Shown here: positions 36,865-45,631 of the stretch, in pieces
Layout: each line of letters begins with the position of its first letter
Position numbering within the stretch: position 1 is the stretch's first letter
Assembly: GCF_002797815.1 (NCBI RefSeq)
Contig: NZ_PGFJ01000001.1
Location: forward strand, 124,001 to 188,000
DNA length: 64,000 bases
Origin: Mucilaginibacter auburnensis
GTDB lineage: Bacteria; Bacteroidota; Bacteroidia; Sphingobacteriales; Sphingobacteriaceae
Direction of reading: 5' to 3'
The notes under the pieces: generated by a model
What the model saw: the letters and a program-made list of their open reading frames with translations, nothing else
What the model was told of the DNA's origin: nothing
Database searches by the model: none
Made by a program: the position numbers and the translations under genes

Positions 36865-36903
36865 AAAGCCGACCCCAGTCCCCCGAAAGAGGCCGGCTTT
36901 TGT
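36865..36903 (+). terminator. Terminator after the LUD-domain gene
   Basis: AAAGCCGACC and GGCCGGCTTTT (within 36865-36903) pair with one mismatch around a CCCGAAAG-containing loop, then T-rich sequence. It begins a few bases after the stop. Confidence 0.75.
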
Positions 36904-37197
36904 GTGGCAGAGGGTTTAGGATGAAAGTGATTAGCCACGTGGTTTAGTATCCCCCTTTTTTTTCAAGCAATCAGGCTGAGGTTTTAACTTTTTACTGATC
37001 TTGTTATCAGCCGGTGCTTTACAGTAAGTAATAAAGGTTAAGTCAAAATTGCTTAAAAAGGCAACTCACCTCTACGCTTCATTGACCGTATTTGGCGCGG
37101 TGTTTTATACTTAAAATACCGTTAAAAAACGGTACTGGATTACTGCGCTCTCTGCTTATTTTAGGGAAAAAATTCAACCCCTAAAACCCAAACAATC
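36904..37197. other. Intergenic region upstream of a lipoprotein gene
   Basis: About 290 bases with no convincing gene. It contains a T-tract near 36955 and a short hairpin, TACCGTT...AACGGTA, near 37117-37135. The promoter of the following signalling cluster is presumably here. I see no clear TAnnTTTG box. Confidence 0.3.
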
Positions 37198-38136
37198 ATG
37201 AAAAAATTATTGCTATTGCTACTTGTATCCATCGTTGTTTTTAGTTGTGACCAAAAAAAAGACGAAGAGAAAAAGCAGACCGCTGTTAAGAAAGCTGCCT
37301 TCACCCCGCATGACCCCGCAGGATGCCCGGTTCCTACAGGATCAATAGTTTATAAAACGCTTAATAATGTAGACTGTAAAGAAGCTGAGCAATGGATTGT
37401 CAATTACGAAGAATATATAAAGAAAGAAAATCACAAAATTGAACCCGTCACCTTCCTCTTAACAAAAAAAATGGTTGAAGATATTGTTGCCCTTCTTCAA
37501 AAAGAAAAAGCTAAAACACCTAAGATTGACGGTATACGATTTTATTTTGCCAAGGAAAAACCTGATGCGCAAGAAACTAAACTGTTGTTAATTTCAACCA
37601 CAGATAGTACATCCGCAGGTTACCCAGGATTACATCATGATTATTATAGGCATGAGAATATTTTTGGAACGCCCAAAGATTTCGTTATCAAGCCGGAGCC
37701 TAAGTGGAGCACCGCCGGGGCGCTACTTAATAGCCATTGTGAATCATGTACAGACTATGACGGTAATTGTAATCCAGCTGACTATATAGGTGCTATTAAG
37801 AGAAGTTATGCAGAGGCAATGGTGGATGAATTTAATGGCAGAAATATGAATACTAAAGCAGTATGGTTTGATTTAGAAATGTTTAAAAAACTGGTAAAAG
37901 AGAAACATTTCAACGGCATTAGAGTATATATGGCAACATATCCAAATAATGAACATAGTACCGGAGAGGTTATAGATGGTAGAAATACGCTAATTATAAC
38001 CGTAGTAAATGACAAACTTGAGGATGATTTTAGATGCGATACTTCTGCGACTTTGCTTAAAGATAGAGAGGCCAGCGTGTTCTATTTGGGCCCTCCTGAA
38101 AACAACGGTGGTCTTTGCCCAATAAACTGTAACTAA
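37198..38136 (+). CDS. Lipoprotein of unknown function
   Basis: This 312-residue protein has a lipoprotein signal (VSIVVFSC, Cys 17) and a hydrophilic domain with two similar halves: TFLLTKKMVEDIVALLQKEK plus IRFYFAKEK, and VWFDLEMFKKLVKE plus GIRVYMATY. The internal repetition suggests a tandem alpha/beta repeat. I do not recognise a family. A membrane protein, a kinase and a response regulator follow on the same strand after short gaps, so it may be part of a sensing unit. Confidence 0.6.
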   Translation: MKKLLLLLLVSIVVFSCDQKKDEEKKQTAVKKAAFTPHDPAGCPVPTGSIVYKTLNNVDCKEAEQWIVNYEEYIKKENHKIEPVTFLLTKKMVEDIVALLQKEKAKTPKIDGIRFYFAKEKPDAQETKLLLISTTDSTSAGYPGLHHDYYRHENIFGTPKDFVIKPEPKWSTAGALLNSHCESCTDYDGNCNPADYIGAIKRSYAEAMVDEFNGRNMNTKAVWFDLEMFKKLVKEKHFNGIRVYMATYPNNEHSTGEVIDGRNTLIITVVNDKLEDDFRCDTSATLLKDREASVFYLGPPENNGGLCPINCN

Positions 38137-38156
38137 AAAAGGGATTGCCTTTAATA

Positions 38157-38837
38157 ATGTCTAAATACTTTACTTTATACACCAGCGCCGAACTGATCTG
38201 TTTCATTACGGCGCTGGTTTGCCTTTTGTCGGTCAAAGAAAGATATTGGCGCTTTTTTATAGCATTCATGTTTCTTACATGTTTGGTGGAGTTTGTTGCA
38301 ACACCGCTTAAGGAAATGTACAAAGCTGACCCTAAACCCGAAAACTCTAACGCCTGGATCTATAACTTACTGCTGTTACTACAAATTGGAACATTTTTAA
38401 TGATGTTTTATAACCTTATTGGGAAATATATCCAAAGCAAAATCATCATTTTTACGGGCCTTGTTATCTTACTGAGCCTGTACGGCTACGAATTGCTGAC
38501 CAACCAACATGGGTTTTATGATTACAATGTTTTAACTTATTCGGCACTATCTGTAATAATGATACTTTACAGCTTGTATTATTATTATCTGCTGCTTAAT
38601 AAGGAAGAATACACCGACCTAAAAGCATTACCCGAATTTTGGTGGACAACCGGCATTTTGTTTTTCTTTTTTGGAACAACAGCCATCAATTTATTTTACA
38701 GGTTACTGGTGTCTGTATCTGTGTCTGCGGTTAACACCATGTATATATTTTACATCAATAACATTCTTATTGTAATTTTATACGGCTGCTGGACATACGC
38801 CTTTATATGTAAACGATGGATGACATCAAACAAATAA
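38157..38837 (+). CDS. Integral membrane protein of unknown function
   Basis: This 226-residue protein has about six membrane helices and short loops. I use the ATG at 38157; a TTG four codons upstream is possible. It overlaps the following histidine-kinase gene by 22 bp, so both are translated from one message. No known domain was recognised. A sensory or anchoring role for the kinase is suggested by the overlap only. Confidence 0.7.
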   Translation: MSKYFTLYTSAELICFITALVCLLSVKERYWRFFIAFMFLTCLVEFVATPLKEMYKADPKPENSNAWIYNLLLLLQIGTFLMMFYNLIGKYIQSKIIIFTGLVILLSLYGYELLTNQHGFYDYNVLTYSALSVIMILYSLYYYYLLLNKEEYTDLKALPEFWWTTGILFFFFGTTAINLFYRLLVSVSVSAVNTMYIFYINNILIVILYGCWTYAFICKRWMTSNK

Positions 38838-39631
38838 TAATCCTCTCCACCTGTATCTTTTTACTGGCTCCACTGGCATTAATTATTTATATCAATGCTT
38901 ACAACCGCCGAAAAAAACGTCACATAGAGGAGCAGGAGCATCTTAAAACGGCATTTAAGCAGGAATTACTAAAAACGCAGATCGAAGTACAGGAACAAAC
39001 GCTAACAGATTTTAGCCGGGAGATACACGATAATATTACCCAGGTACTGTCTTTTGTAAAACTTAATCTAGCAAGGGTAGCCAAAGCAGTGCCGGATGCT
39101 GAACAAAAAATAGAAGAGAACCGTGAGCTTATTGCACGGGCTATAAGCGACCTGCGCCACCTTTCCAAAAGCCTTAGCTTTGAGCACGTTATGCAACAGG
39201 GACTAATTAAAGCGCTGGAAGCAGAAACCAACCGTGTTAATGATAGTGGATTGATCAACATTTACCTGAGAATTGACGGTGAAAGCTACACTTTAGGCGA
39301 ACAACGCGAGCTTATTTTATTTCGAATTTTCCAGGAAACTTTAAACAATGCGCTGAAATATGCCAACGCAGGCAAATTAAATATCACTTTGCAATATTCT
39401 GAACAATTGTTTAATTTAACCCTCGAGGATGATGGTGTGGGTTTTTCTCCTGAGGAGCTGGCAAATAACATCGGCTCAGGGTTAAAAAACATGCAAAATC
39501 GCGCGGCAATGATGGGCGCTGTAGCTAATATTTACAGCTCGCCCGGCAATGGCTGTAGCATAAACATCGCCCTGAACCCTAATACTAAACAATTGTACGC
39601 TGATGGGACCCCTCCAAATAGCATTAGTTGA
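38816..39631 (+). CDS. HisKA_3-type sensor histidine kinase
   Basis: This 271-residue protein has one N-terminal membrane helix (about 7-27), a coiled coil and a NarL-partner type kinase core. The phospho-acceptor is His 71 in SREIHDNITQVLSFVKLNL. The ATP-binding part has FQETLNNALKYA, EDDGVGFSPEE and GSGLKNMQNRA. It lacks an own periplasmic domain, so the overlapping upstream membrane protein or the lipoprotein may supply sensing. The response-regulator gene overlaps its 3' end by 29 bp. Confidence 0.9.
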   Translation: MDDIKQIIILSTCIFLLAPLALIIYINAYNRRKKRHIEEQEHLKTAFKQELLKTQIEVQEQTLTDFSREIHDNITQVLSFVKLNLARVAKAVPDAEQKIEENRELIARAISDLRHLSKSLSFEHVMQQGLIKALEAETNRVNDSGLINIYLRIDGESYTLGEQRELILFRIFQETLNNALKYANAGKLNITLQYSEQLFNLTLEDDGVGFSPEELANNIGSGLKNMQNRAAMMGAVANIYSSPGNGCSINIALNPNTKQLYADGTPPNSIS

Positions 39632-40238
39632 CGATCATAAACTATTTAGAAGTGGTATTGCCGCTATGGTGAATGATCTTAACGGCTATAGCATTATGTT
39701 TGAAGCCGCTAACGGGCATGAACTTATGCGAAAGATATCGTCTAAATTGAAGCCGGATATTATTTTGCTTGATATTAACATGCCCCAAATGGACGGCATC
39801 AGCACCGCGCAATGGCTGCGCAGCAATTATCCGGATGTAAATATTATTGTACTATCCATGTTTGAAGATGCCGACAAGGTGCTTACCATGGTAAAACTCG
39901 GTGTTAAAGGATATTTGCTGAAAGATGCAGAACCCCATGAATTTGAGCAGGCTCTTAGTAACGTAGCTCAAAATGAAGTTTACTTTCCCGCTTTTGTAAC
40001 ACGACACCTCATCAGCAATTTTAACAAGCCTGTTGATACCATTAAGCTGAACGGCCGTGAAATAGAATTTCTGAAACTCACCGGCACCGAACTTACCTAT
40101 AAGGAAATTGCCGACCAAATGTGTGTAAGCGTGCGCACGGTAGATGGCTACCGCGATCAGCTTTTTGATAAACTACAGATAAAAAGCCGCGTTGGGCTGG
40201 TGCTTTATGCCATAAAAAACAAATTAATAGAAGTGTGA
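39603..40238 (+). CDS. LuxR/NarL-family response regulator
   Basis: This 211-residue protein has a receiver domain with Asp 10 and 11, the phospho-acceptor Asp 57 in IILLDINMP and the Lys in YLLKDAEP. A LuxR-type helix-turn-helix follows (LTYKEIADQMCVSVRTVDGY). It overlaps the kinase gene, so the two form a coupled two-component pair. Target genes are unknown. Confidence 0.93.
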   Translation: MGPLQIALVDDHKLFRSGIAAMVNDLNGYSIMFEAANGHELMRKISSKLKPDIILLDINMPQMDGISTAQWLRSNYPDVNIIVLSMFEDADKVLTMVKLGVKGYLLKDAEPHEFEQALSNVAQNEVYFPAFVTRHLISNFNKPVDTIKLNGREIEFLKLTGTELTYKEIADQMCVSVRTVDGYRDQLFDKLQIKSRVGLVLYAIKNKLIEV

Positions 40239-40262
40239 ATTTGCTAAATATTTTAGCAAATT
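40238..40262. promoter_or_regulatory. 25-bp palindrome between the regulator and the radical SAM gene
   Basis: AATTTGCTAAA (40238-40248) and its exact complement (40252-40262) flank TAT. It fills the 30-bp gap after the response-regulator stop and ends six bases before the next ATG. It could be an operator or a weak hairpin. The AAATTTGCG end also resembles part of a -7 region. Confidence 0.4.
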
Positions 40263-40268
40263 TGCGTA

Positions 40269-41339
40269 ATGGCACATCAGGAAAATCCGGAATTTTTTAA
40301 GGGACGCGGGGCGCAGGTAAACACCGACAATAAGTTTTTAAAACGAAAATACGTTTTAGACCATATTGAAGGCCTGGATGAGCCTTTATTAGAAAACAGC
40401 GCCACACAGCTATTTGAGGAAACGCCGAAGAAGATTGTAAGCGAATCAAACAGTCCTGATCTGAGTCACATGTATTCCATTAACCCCTACCAGGGATGTG
40501 AGCATGGCTGTATATACTGTTACGCCCGTAACAGTCATGAATATTATGGTTTTAGCGCCGGCCTTGATTTTGAGCGAAAAATAGTAGTGAAGCGTAACGC
40601 GCCCGAACTGCTGGAACAATATTTTAACAAGAAAAACTATCAGCCGGTAACCATTATGCTCTCCGGTAATACCGATTGTTACCAACCCATTGAACGTAAA
40701 TTAAAAATAACCCGCCGACTGCTTGAGCTATTTCTGCAGTATAAAAACCCGGTAAGTATCATTACAAAAAACAACGTAATCCTGCGCGATCTGGATATAA
40801 TTGAAGAACTGGCTAAGCTCAATCTCATTCATGTAAATATGTCCATCACTTCATTAAACGAGCAGTTACGCCAAAAGCTGGAGCCACGCACCGTAACAGC
40901 CAGCGGGCGTTTAGGCGTTATACAAAAACTATCAGAAAAAGGGGTACCGGTAAGGGTAATGGCCGCGCCCGTAATACCCGGATTGAACAGCAATGAACTA
41001 CCTGATATTATCAAAGCAGCTGCCGACCGCGGCGCCTTATCTGCCGGGTTTACCATTGTTAGGCTGAATGGCAGCATTGCCGAAATATTTACCGACTGGA
41101 TACACAAAGCCTTTCCAGACAGGGCAGAAAAAGTTTTAAATGCTATTCGCTCCTGCCATGGTGGTAATTTAAACGACAGTGATTTTGGCAGGCGCATGAG
41201 TGGCGACGGACAAATAGCGCAATCCATACACCAATTGTTTAAAATGGCTTGCAACAGATTTTTAGCCAACAGGGAAATGCCACCTCTTAATCACAGTTTG
41301 TTTGTACCCAAAAGCGGTAAGCAGATTACCTTGTTTTGA
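40269..41339 (+). CDS. PA0069-type radical SAM protein
   Basis: This 356-residue protein has the radical SAM cysteine motif CxxxCxxC in YQGCEHGCIYCYARNS. The sequence around it (SINPYQGCEHGC) matches the SPL-like PA0069 family. The family's reaction is not established; spore-photoproduct-lyase-like DNA repair is only suggested by similarity. It could share transcription with the two-component genes upstream, and its stop codon directly abuts that of aroK. Confidence 0.87.
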   Translation: MAHQENPEFFKGRGAQVNTDNKFLKRKYVLDHIEGLDEPLLENSATQLFEETPKKIVSESNSPDLSHMYSINPYQGCEHGCIYCYARNSHEYYGFSAGLDFERKIVVKRNAPELLEQYFNKKNYQPVTIMLSGNTDCYQPIERKLKITRRLLELFLQYKNPVSIITKNNVILRDLDIIEELAKLNLIHVNMSITSLNEQLRQKLEPRTVTASGRLGVIQKLSEKGVPVRVMAAPVIPGLNSNELPDIIKAAADRGALSAGFTIVRLNGSIAEIFTDWIHKAFPDRAEKVLNAIRSCHGGNLNDSDFGRRMSGDGQIAQSIHQLFKMACNRFLANREMPPLNHSLFVPKSGKQITLF

Positions 41340-41840
41340 TCACTTAGTAACTAATTCGGCTAATGAATCGGGAGTCATTTCAATGCCGTTAACAATGTGA
41401 GTAGCTTTTTCATAAAAGCTTTCTCGTTCAGCAAGCTTCTCGGTTATAAAAGCAACCAGTTCCTCGCCATGCTTGCCTAATATAAGCGGGCGTGTGGTTT
41501 TACCCTTATCTAAACGCTCAGCCAGTGTTGCAGGTGTTAGTTTGATGTAGATGCTTTGGCCGTTGGCATTCATCCATTCCATGTTATCAAAAAATACCGG
41601 CAATCCTCCGCCTGTAGATACCACTACATTTTCGGCGTATTCCGTTTCTTTCAAAATTTTGGATTCCAGCAAGCGGAACGCGTCCTGCCCATGCTCTTCA
41701 AAATATTGGGTTATGGAAGTGCCAACCTTTTCTTCAAAAACCTTATCAAGGTCAACAAAATCATACTCCAGCCTGTTGGCCAACTTGCGGCCCCAGGTGG
41801 TTTTGCCGCATCCCATAAAACCCACAAAAAATATCTTCAT
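41340..41840 (-). CDS. aroK: Shikimate kinase
   Basis: This 166-residue P-loop enzyme phosphorylates shikimate in aromatic amino acid synthesis. Seen are FVGFMGCGKTTWGRKLA, the shikimate-binding DLD near residue 33, VSTGGGLPV and the lid arginine in KTTRPLI. It overlaps the upstream permease gene by four bases (ATGA). Its stop immediately adjoins the stop of the convergent radical SAM gene, with no hairpin between them. Confidence 0.94.
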   Translation of the reverse strand: MKIFFVGFMGCGKTTWGRKLANRLEYDFVDLDKVFEEKVGTSITQYFEEHGQDAFRLLESKILKETEYAENVVVSTGGGLPVFFDNMEWMNANGQSIYIKLTPATLAERLDKGKTTRPLILGKHGEELVAFITEKLAERESFYEKATHIVNGIEMTPDSLAELVTK

Positions 41841-42892
41841 TGTAATTTAACTCTCGGATCTATCCAAACGTAAACAAAATCAACCAGTATGTTGATCACC
41901 ACAAAAATAAAGGCGATGAACAGAATAGCGCCCATCACAACCGGAAAGTCTGACATTTCCAGTGCCTTCACCGTAGTTTTGCCTAAACCATTATACCCAA
42001 ATATGTACTCCACAAAAAATGAACCCGCCATTAACGACGCGAACCAGTTGGCAATAGCGGTGATTACCGGGTTAAGCGCGTTCTTTAAAGCATGCCGGTA
42101 GATGATGGCATTGCGGCTTAGGCCTTTTGCTTTAGCTGTGCGGATGTAATCCTGGCTCAATACATCTAACATTGCGCTGCGGGTAAGCTGCACTATTATA
42201 GCAAGTGGGCGCAGGCCCAAAGTTATCATAGGTAATATCAGGTTTTTCCAGTTGGCCACCTCGCCCTTAAAAGGGTCGTACCCGTACAAACTGCCCGACA
42301 TGTTGAGTCCGGTATAGTTACTCAGCACAAAACCAAACAACCAGGCAATAATGATACCCGCGAAAAAAGAAGGCGCGGAGATGCCTAAAGTTGAAAAAGC
42401 CAAAGCCAGGCGGTCTATCCAGGTATCTTTATTTAAAGCACTAACAATGCCTAAAAAAACGCCTATAATAATGGCGAAAATCATAGCGGTTGTTGCCAGC
42501 ACAAGCGTGTTAGGTACAACTTCCATCAATAGCGAAGCCACATCTTTACTGGTTTGGTAAGAGCGGCGCAGGTAGGGCCATTTTAATGCTAAGACTTTAT
42601 CAGCAGAGACAGGAACAAGCGAAGCAAAATTGTATTTGTGCTGATCGGTTTTTAAGTGAATGCCAATTGGCGACAGGTCGTTTATATAATAGGCAAACTG
42701 TATCGGCAAAGGTTTATCCAAACCAAACTCTTTGCGTACCGCTTGTAGGGATTGCACATCGGCACGTTGTCCCTGCGTCATGCGGGCCGGGTCTACCGGT
42801 AAAACGTTAAATAAAAAGAAAACCACTACCACAATGCCCAGCATAACCGCTTGGCTGTATAAAAACTTGCGGAGCAGGTAGCGGGCTATCAT
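41837..42892 (-). CDS. DppB/OppB-type ABC transporter permease
   Basis: This 351-residue inner-membrane protein has the family start (RYLLRKFLYSQAVMLGIVVV), the NVLPVDPARM segment and six helices. A binding-protein-dependent permease loop is present (RTAKAKGLSRNAIIYRHALK). It normally pairs with a DppC permease, ATPases and a binding protein. None is in this operon, so it depends on partners elsewhere. Four-base overlaps join it to the DoxX gene upstream and to aroK downstream. Confidence 0.88.
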   Translation of the reverse strand: MIARYLLRKFLYSQAVMLGIVVVVFFLFNVLPVDPARMTQGQRADVQSLQAVRKEFGLDKPLPIQFAYYINDLSPIGIHLKTDQHKYNFASLVPVSADKVLALKWPYLRRSYQTSKDVASLLMEVVPNTLVLATTAMIFAIIIGVFLGIVSALNKDTWIDRLALAFSTLGISAPSFFAGIIIAWLFGFVLSNYTGLNMSGSLYGYDPFKGEVANWKNLILPMITLGLRPLAIIVQLTRSAMLDVLSQDYIRTAKAKGLSRNAIIYRHALKNALNPVITAIANWFASLMAGSFFVEYIFGYNGLGKTTVKALEMSDFPVVMGAILFIAFIFVVINILVDFVYVWIDPRVKLQ

Positions 42893-44043
42893 TGTTGCTG
42901 AGTGAAGTACTTTTTCACCATATCATCGTAGCTCGGTACGGTGTGATAATGCCATTTATTAACAACGGTACCATTCTTTAATAACATTACACCTGGATTT
43001 GCCCTCACCATTGATTTAAGCGGTACGCCATCAGCGTACAAAACCTCGCTTATTAAATGGTAGCGTTTGGCAAAAGCTTCGGCAGTTGCGGAGGTAGATG
43101 AAGTTAAAAGTATGGTACGCGTATTAAAGCTGCGGGTTAAGTTAATGGCCAAAGCATTGATCTTGATAATGGCCGAAGTGTCGGTTTTATTTAAGTCGTT
43201 AGCTACTATGATGAGGTTGTTAAACGGATTTTCTAACAGTTCCTGTGTGTAATCATTCCCTTGCGCATCGTGAATGGAAAGATCCTGAATTTTAGGCGTA
43301 AAACCCTTTTTAATTAACTTGCTTTCCGGATTGCCTACTATTTCCCAGTTATTATCTTTCCAGATGCCGCTGCTCAGGTATTCCTTATCCGTTACCTCCT
43401 TGGTTGCACCCGTTTTTTTGTTTTTTAGGTTATAGTTGATCTGGTATTCATCAGGCGCTGCGCCCGGCGGCCTTTTCATTTCATTAGGAATATTTGCGCC
43501 AACTTTGTAAGGCAGAAAATCAACCACCGGCAAAAAGTTATACGTGAACAAGCCAAACCCAAGTGATACCACCGTTGCGCCAAACAGCCAGTTATCGCCG
43601 GCTTTAGGTTTGAAAAGCGGTTTAATGCTTTCTTTATTCTTAAACAACACCAATATCAGCAGCAGTAATACAAGATCCTTACTGAACGATTGCCATGGAG
43701 TTAGCGGGATGGCATCGCCAAAGCAACCGCAGGTTTGTACCACCTTAAACGCGGCCGAATAAAAGGTGAGGAACGAAAAGAAAATAATAAGCAGCAACAG
43801 GCCCCACACGGTTTGTTTAGCCCGAACACCAATAAGCAAGGCAAAGCCCATTATAATTTCGAGCGCGCATAGAATGATGGATAGCCTCAGCGCCAGTCCG
43901 TTTAAAAAGGTGATATGGAAAACCTCAAAGTACTCCTCCAGTTTATAGGAGAAACCAAGCGGGTCATTGATCTTAATGAGGCCTGAAAATATAAACAGCA
44001 GACCTACAAAAATGCGGCAAAACCATATCAGTCCGTTTTTCAT
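42889..44043 (-). CDS. DoxX/MauE-like membrane protein (BT_3928 type)
   Basis: This 384-residue protein has an N-terminal DoxX-like four-helix domain. FSGLIKINDPLGFSYKLEEY and VVQTCGCFGDAIPLTPWQSF carry the Cys pair typical of the MauE-like group. A C-terminal domain with thioredoxin-like features (about 240-384) has no CxxC. It overlaps the flanking genes by four bases. The role is likely in membrane redox or envelope homeostasis; no specific reaction is known. Confidence 0.8.
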   Translation of the reverse strand: MKNGLIWFCRIFVGLLFIFSGLIKINDPLGFSYKLEEYFEVFHITFLNGLALRLSIILCALEIIMGFALLIGVRAKQTVWGLLLLIIFFSFLTFYSAAFKVVQTCGCFGDAIPLTPWQSFSKDLVLLLLILVLFKNKESIKPLFKPKAGDNWLFGATVVSLGFGLFTYNFLPVVDFLPYKVGANIPNEMKRPPGAAPDEYQINYNLKNKKTGATKEVTDKEYLSSGIWKDNNWEIVGNPESKLIKKGFTPKIQDLSIHDAQGNDYTQELLENPFNNLIIVANDLNKTDTSAIIKINALAINLTRSFNTRTILLTSSTSATAEAFAKRYHLISEVLYADGVPLKSMVRANPGVMLLKNGTVVNKWHYHTVPSYDDMVKKYFTQQQ

Positions 44044-44579
44044 TTTACTTCCAATTTTATTAACGCGAACACTGAATAGTTCAGCATATCCTGGTAGTTG
44101 GCTTTTATACCTTCTGATGCTAAGGTTAGCCCCTTATTATCTTCAATTTGTTTAACGCGCAATATCTTCATCAAAATCAGGTCTGTTAATGAGCTAACGC
44201 GCATATCGCGCCAGGCCTCGCCATAGTCATGATTTTTGGCGAACATCAGCTCCTTGGTTTCCAAAGCTTTTTCGTCAAACAAAACACTTACATCTTCGGG
44301 TGCCAATTCAACAGGCGTTTCGGGGCCGCATTCCAGTTGCATCATGGCAATAATGCAATAGTTAACAATGCCAATGTATTCGCTGGTTATGCCCTCATCA
44401 ACTTTTGATACCTTTTTTTCTTCTAAAGTGCGGATGCGCTGCGCTTTGATGAAGATCTGATCTGTGATAGAAGCAGGGCGGAGTATGCGCCAGGCCGTAC
44501 CATAATCATGCGTTTTCTTCATAAAAAGCCCTTTGCAAAGGGAAATAACTGCGTCGTATTCGGCTGATGTATTGTTCAA
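44040..44579 (-). CDS. DUF1599 (nucleotide modification associated domain 1) protein
   Basis: The protein consists of two copies of one domain. HDYGTAWRILRPASITDQIF in the first half matches HDYGEAWRDMRVSSLTDLIL in the second, each followed by an EGI...Y...NY...LE pattern. This is the DUF1599 architecture. I start it at the TTG at 44579 (179 residues), as homologues begin there, but the frame is open to 44645. It overlaps the DoxX gene by four bases and heads the operon. Function is unknown. Confidence 0.78.
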   Translation of the reverse strand: MNNTSAEYDAVISLCKGLFMKKTHDYGTAWRILRPASITDQIFIKAQRIRTLEEKKVSKVDEGITSEYIGIVNYCIIAMMQLECGPETPVELAPEDVSVLFDEKALETKELMFAKNHDYGEAWRDMRVSSLTDLILMKILRVKQIEDNKGLTLASEGIKANYQDMLNYSVFALIKLEVK

Positions 44580-44723
44580 AATTTTAAAATTTGAAATTAT
44601 TGCGAAACACTTATTAACGATGTGCAGGGTTAAAAGTATAACCACATTTTTGCGTCTCTGAGGATAGAGAGTTCACGTCAATAAAAATTGAATAGATAAA
44701 TTAACTTTACAAATCCAACCTTA

Positions 44724-45599
44724 ATGTATTTCAAAGATAAAACAGTGGCTAAAGATACATTTTTTCATAAAAACACAACGCTTAACGCGGGCGGCAAACT
44801 TATTGATCTGAGTACACCGGCCGTGATGGGCATTATCAACCTCACGCCCGATTCGTTTTTTGAAGGCAGCCGTAAGCAAGGTGTTGATGATGCATTAAAA
44901 CAGGCAGAAAAAATGCTGGCGGACGGAGCTACGTTTCTTGATCTGGGCGCTTATTCATCCCGCCCGGATGCAGATGATATTTCTGTGCAGGAGGAAATGG
45001 ACAGGTTATTACCCATAGTTGAAGCTATAGTAAAAAATATGCATGAGGCCGTTTTGTCTATAGATACCTTCAGGGCGAGGATTGCAGAAGCGGCTGTTCA
45101 AGCCGGAGCGCATATTATTAATGACATATCCGGCGGACAGCTTGATGAAGACATGTTTGCTACTGTTGCCAAACTCAAAGTACCCTATATTTTAATGCAT
45201 ATGAAAGGCAACCCTAAAACAATGGTTGCCCTGGCAGAGTACCAGGATGTTTTTAGCGAAGTGTTTAACTACTTTACCACCCGCATTCATCAGTTGAAGC
45301 AATTAGGCGTTAAGGACATTATTATTGACCCCGGCTTTGGTTTCGCCAAAAAACCTGAGCATGGCTATACGTTATTGCGCCGAATGGCGGAGTTTCAGCA
45401 ACTGGGCCTGCCGCTATTGACAGGCGTATCGCGGAAAAGGATGATCTACGGTCCGTTAGGTATTTCTGCTGATGAAGCGTTGAACGGCACCACGGTACTA
45501 AACACTATAGCTTTAACCAAAGGTGCAGCTATTTTAAGGGTGCATGATGTAAAGGAAGCTGTACAGGCGGTTAAGTTGTTTAATATGATGAGTGATTAG
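44724..45599 (+). CDS. folP: Dihydropteroate synthase
   Basis: This 291-residue TIM-barrel enzyme joins p-aminobenzoate to the pterin diphosphate in folate synthesis. Signatures are MGIINLTPDSFFEGSR, DLGAYSSRPDA, SIDTFRARIAEAA and DPGFGFAKKPEHGY. It is divergent from the DUF1599 operon, with 144 bp between them. A TAACTTTA box at 44702-44709 may be its -7 element. Confidence 0.95.
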   Translation: MYFKDKTVAKDTFFHKNTTLNAGGKLIDLSTPAVMGIINLTPDSFFEGSRKQGVDDALKQAEKMLADGATFLDLGAYSSRPDADDISVQEEMDRLLPIVEAIVKNMHEAVLSIDTFRARIAEAAVQAGAHIINDISGGQLDEDMFATVAKLKVPYILMHMKGNPKTMVALAEYQDVFSEVFNYFTTRIHQLKQLGVKDIIIDPGFGFAKKPEHGYTLLRRMAEFQQLGLPLLTGVSRKRMIYGPLGISADEALNGTTVLNTIALTKGAAILRVHDVKEAVQAVKLFNMMSD

Positions 45600-45631
45600 G
45601 TTTCCTCTAAAAATAAAATGGCATTGCGGAA

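Noticed and set aside
36675..36938. An 87-codon minus-strand frame at the end of the LUD-domain gene
   Set aside because: Most of it is antisense to the LUD gene and it runs through that gene's terminator.
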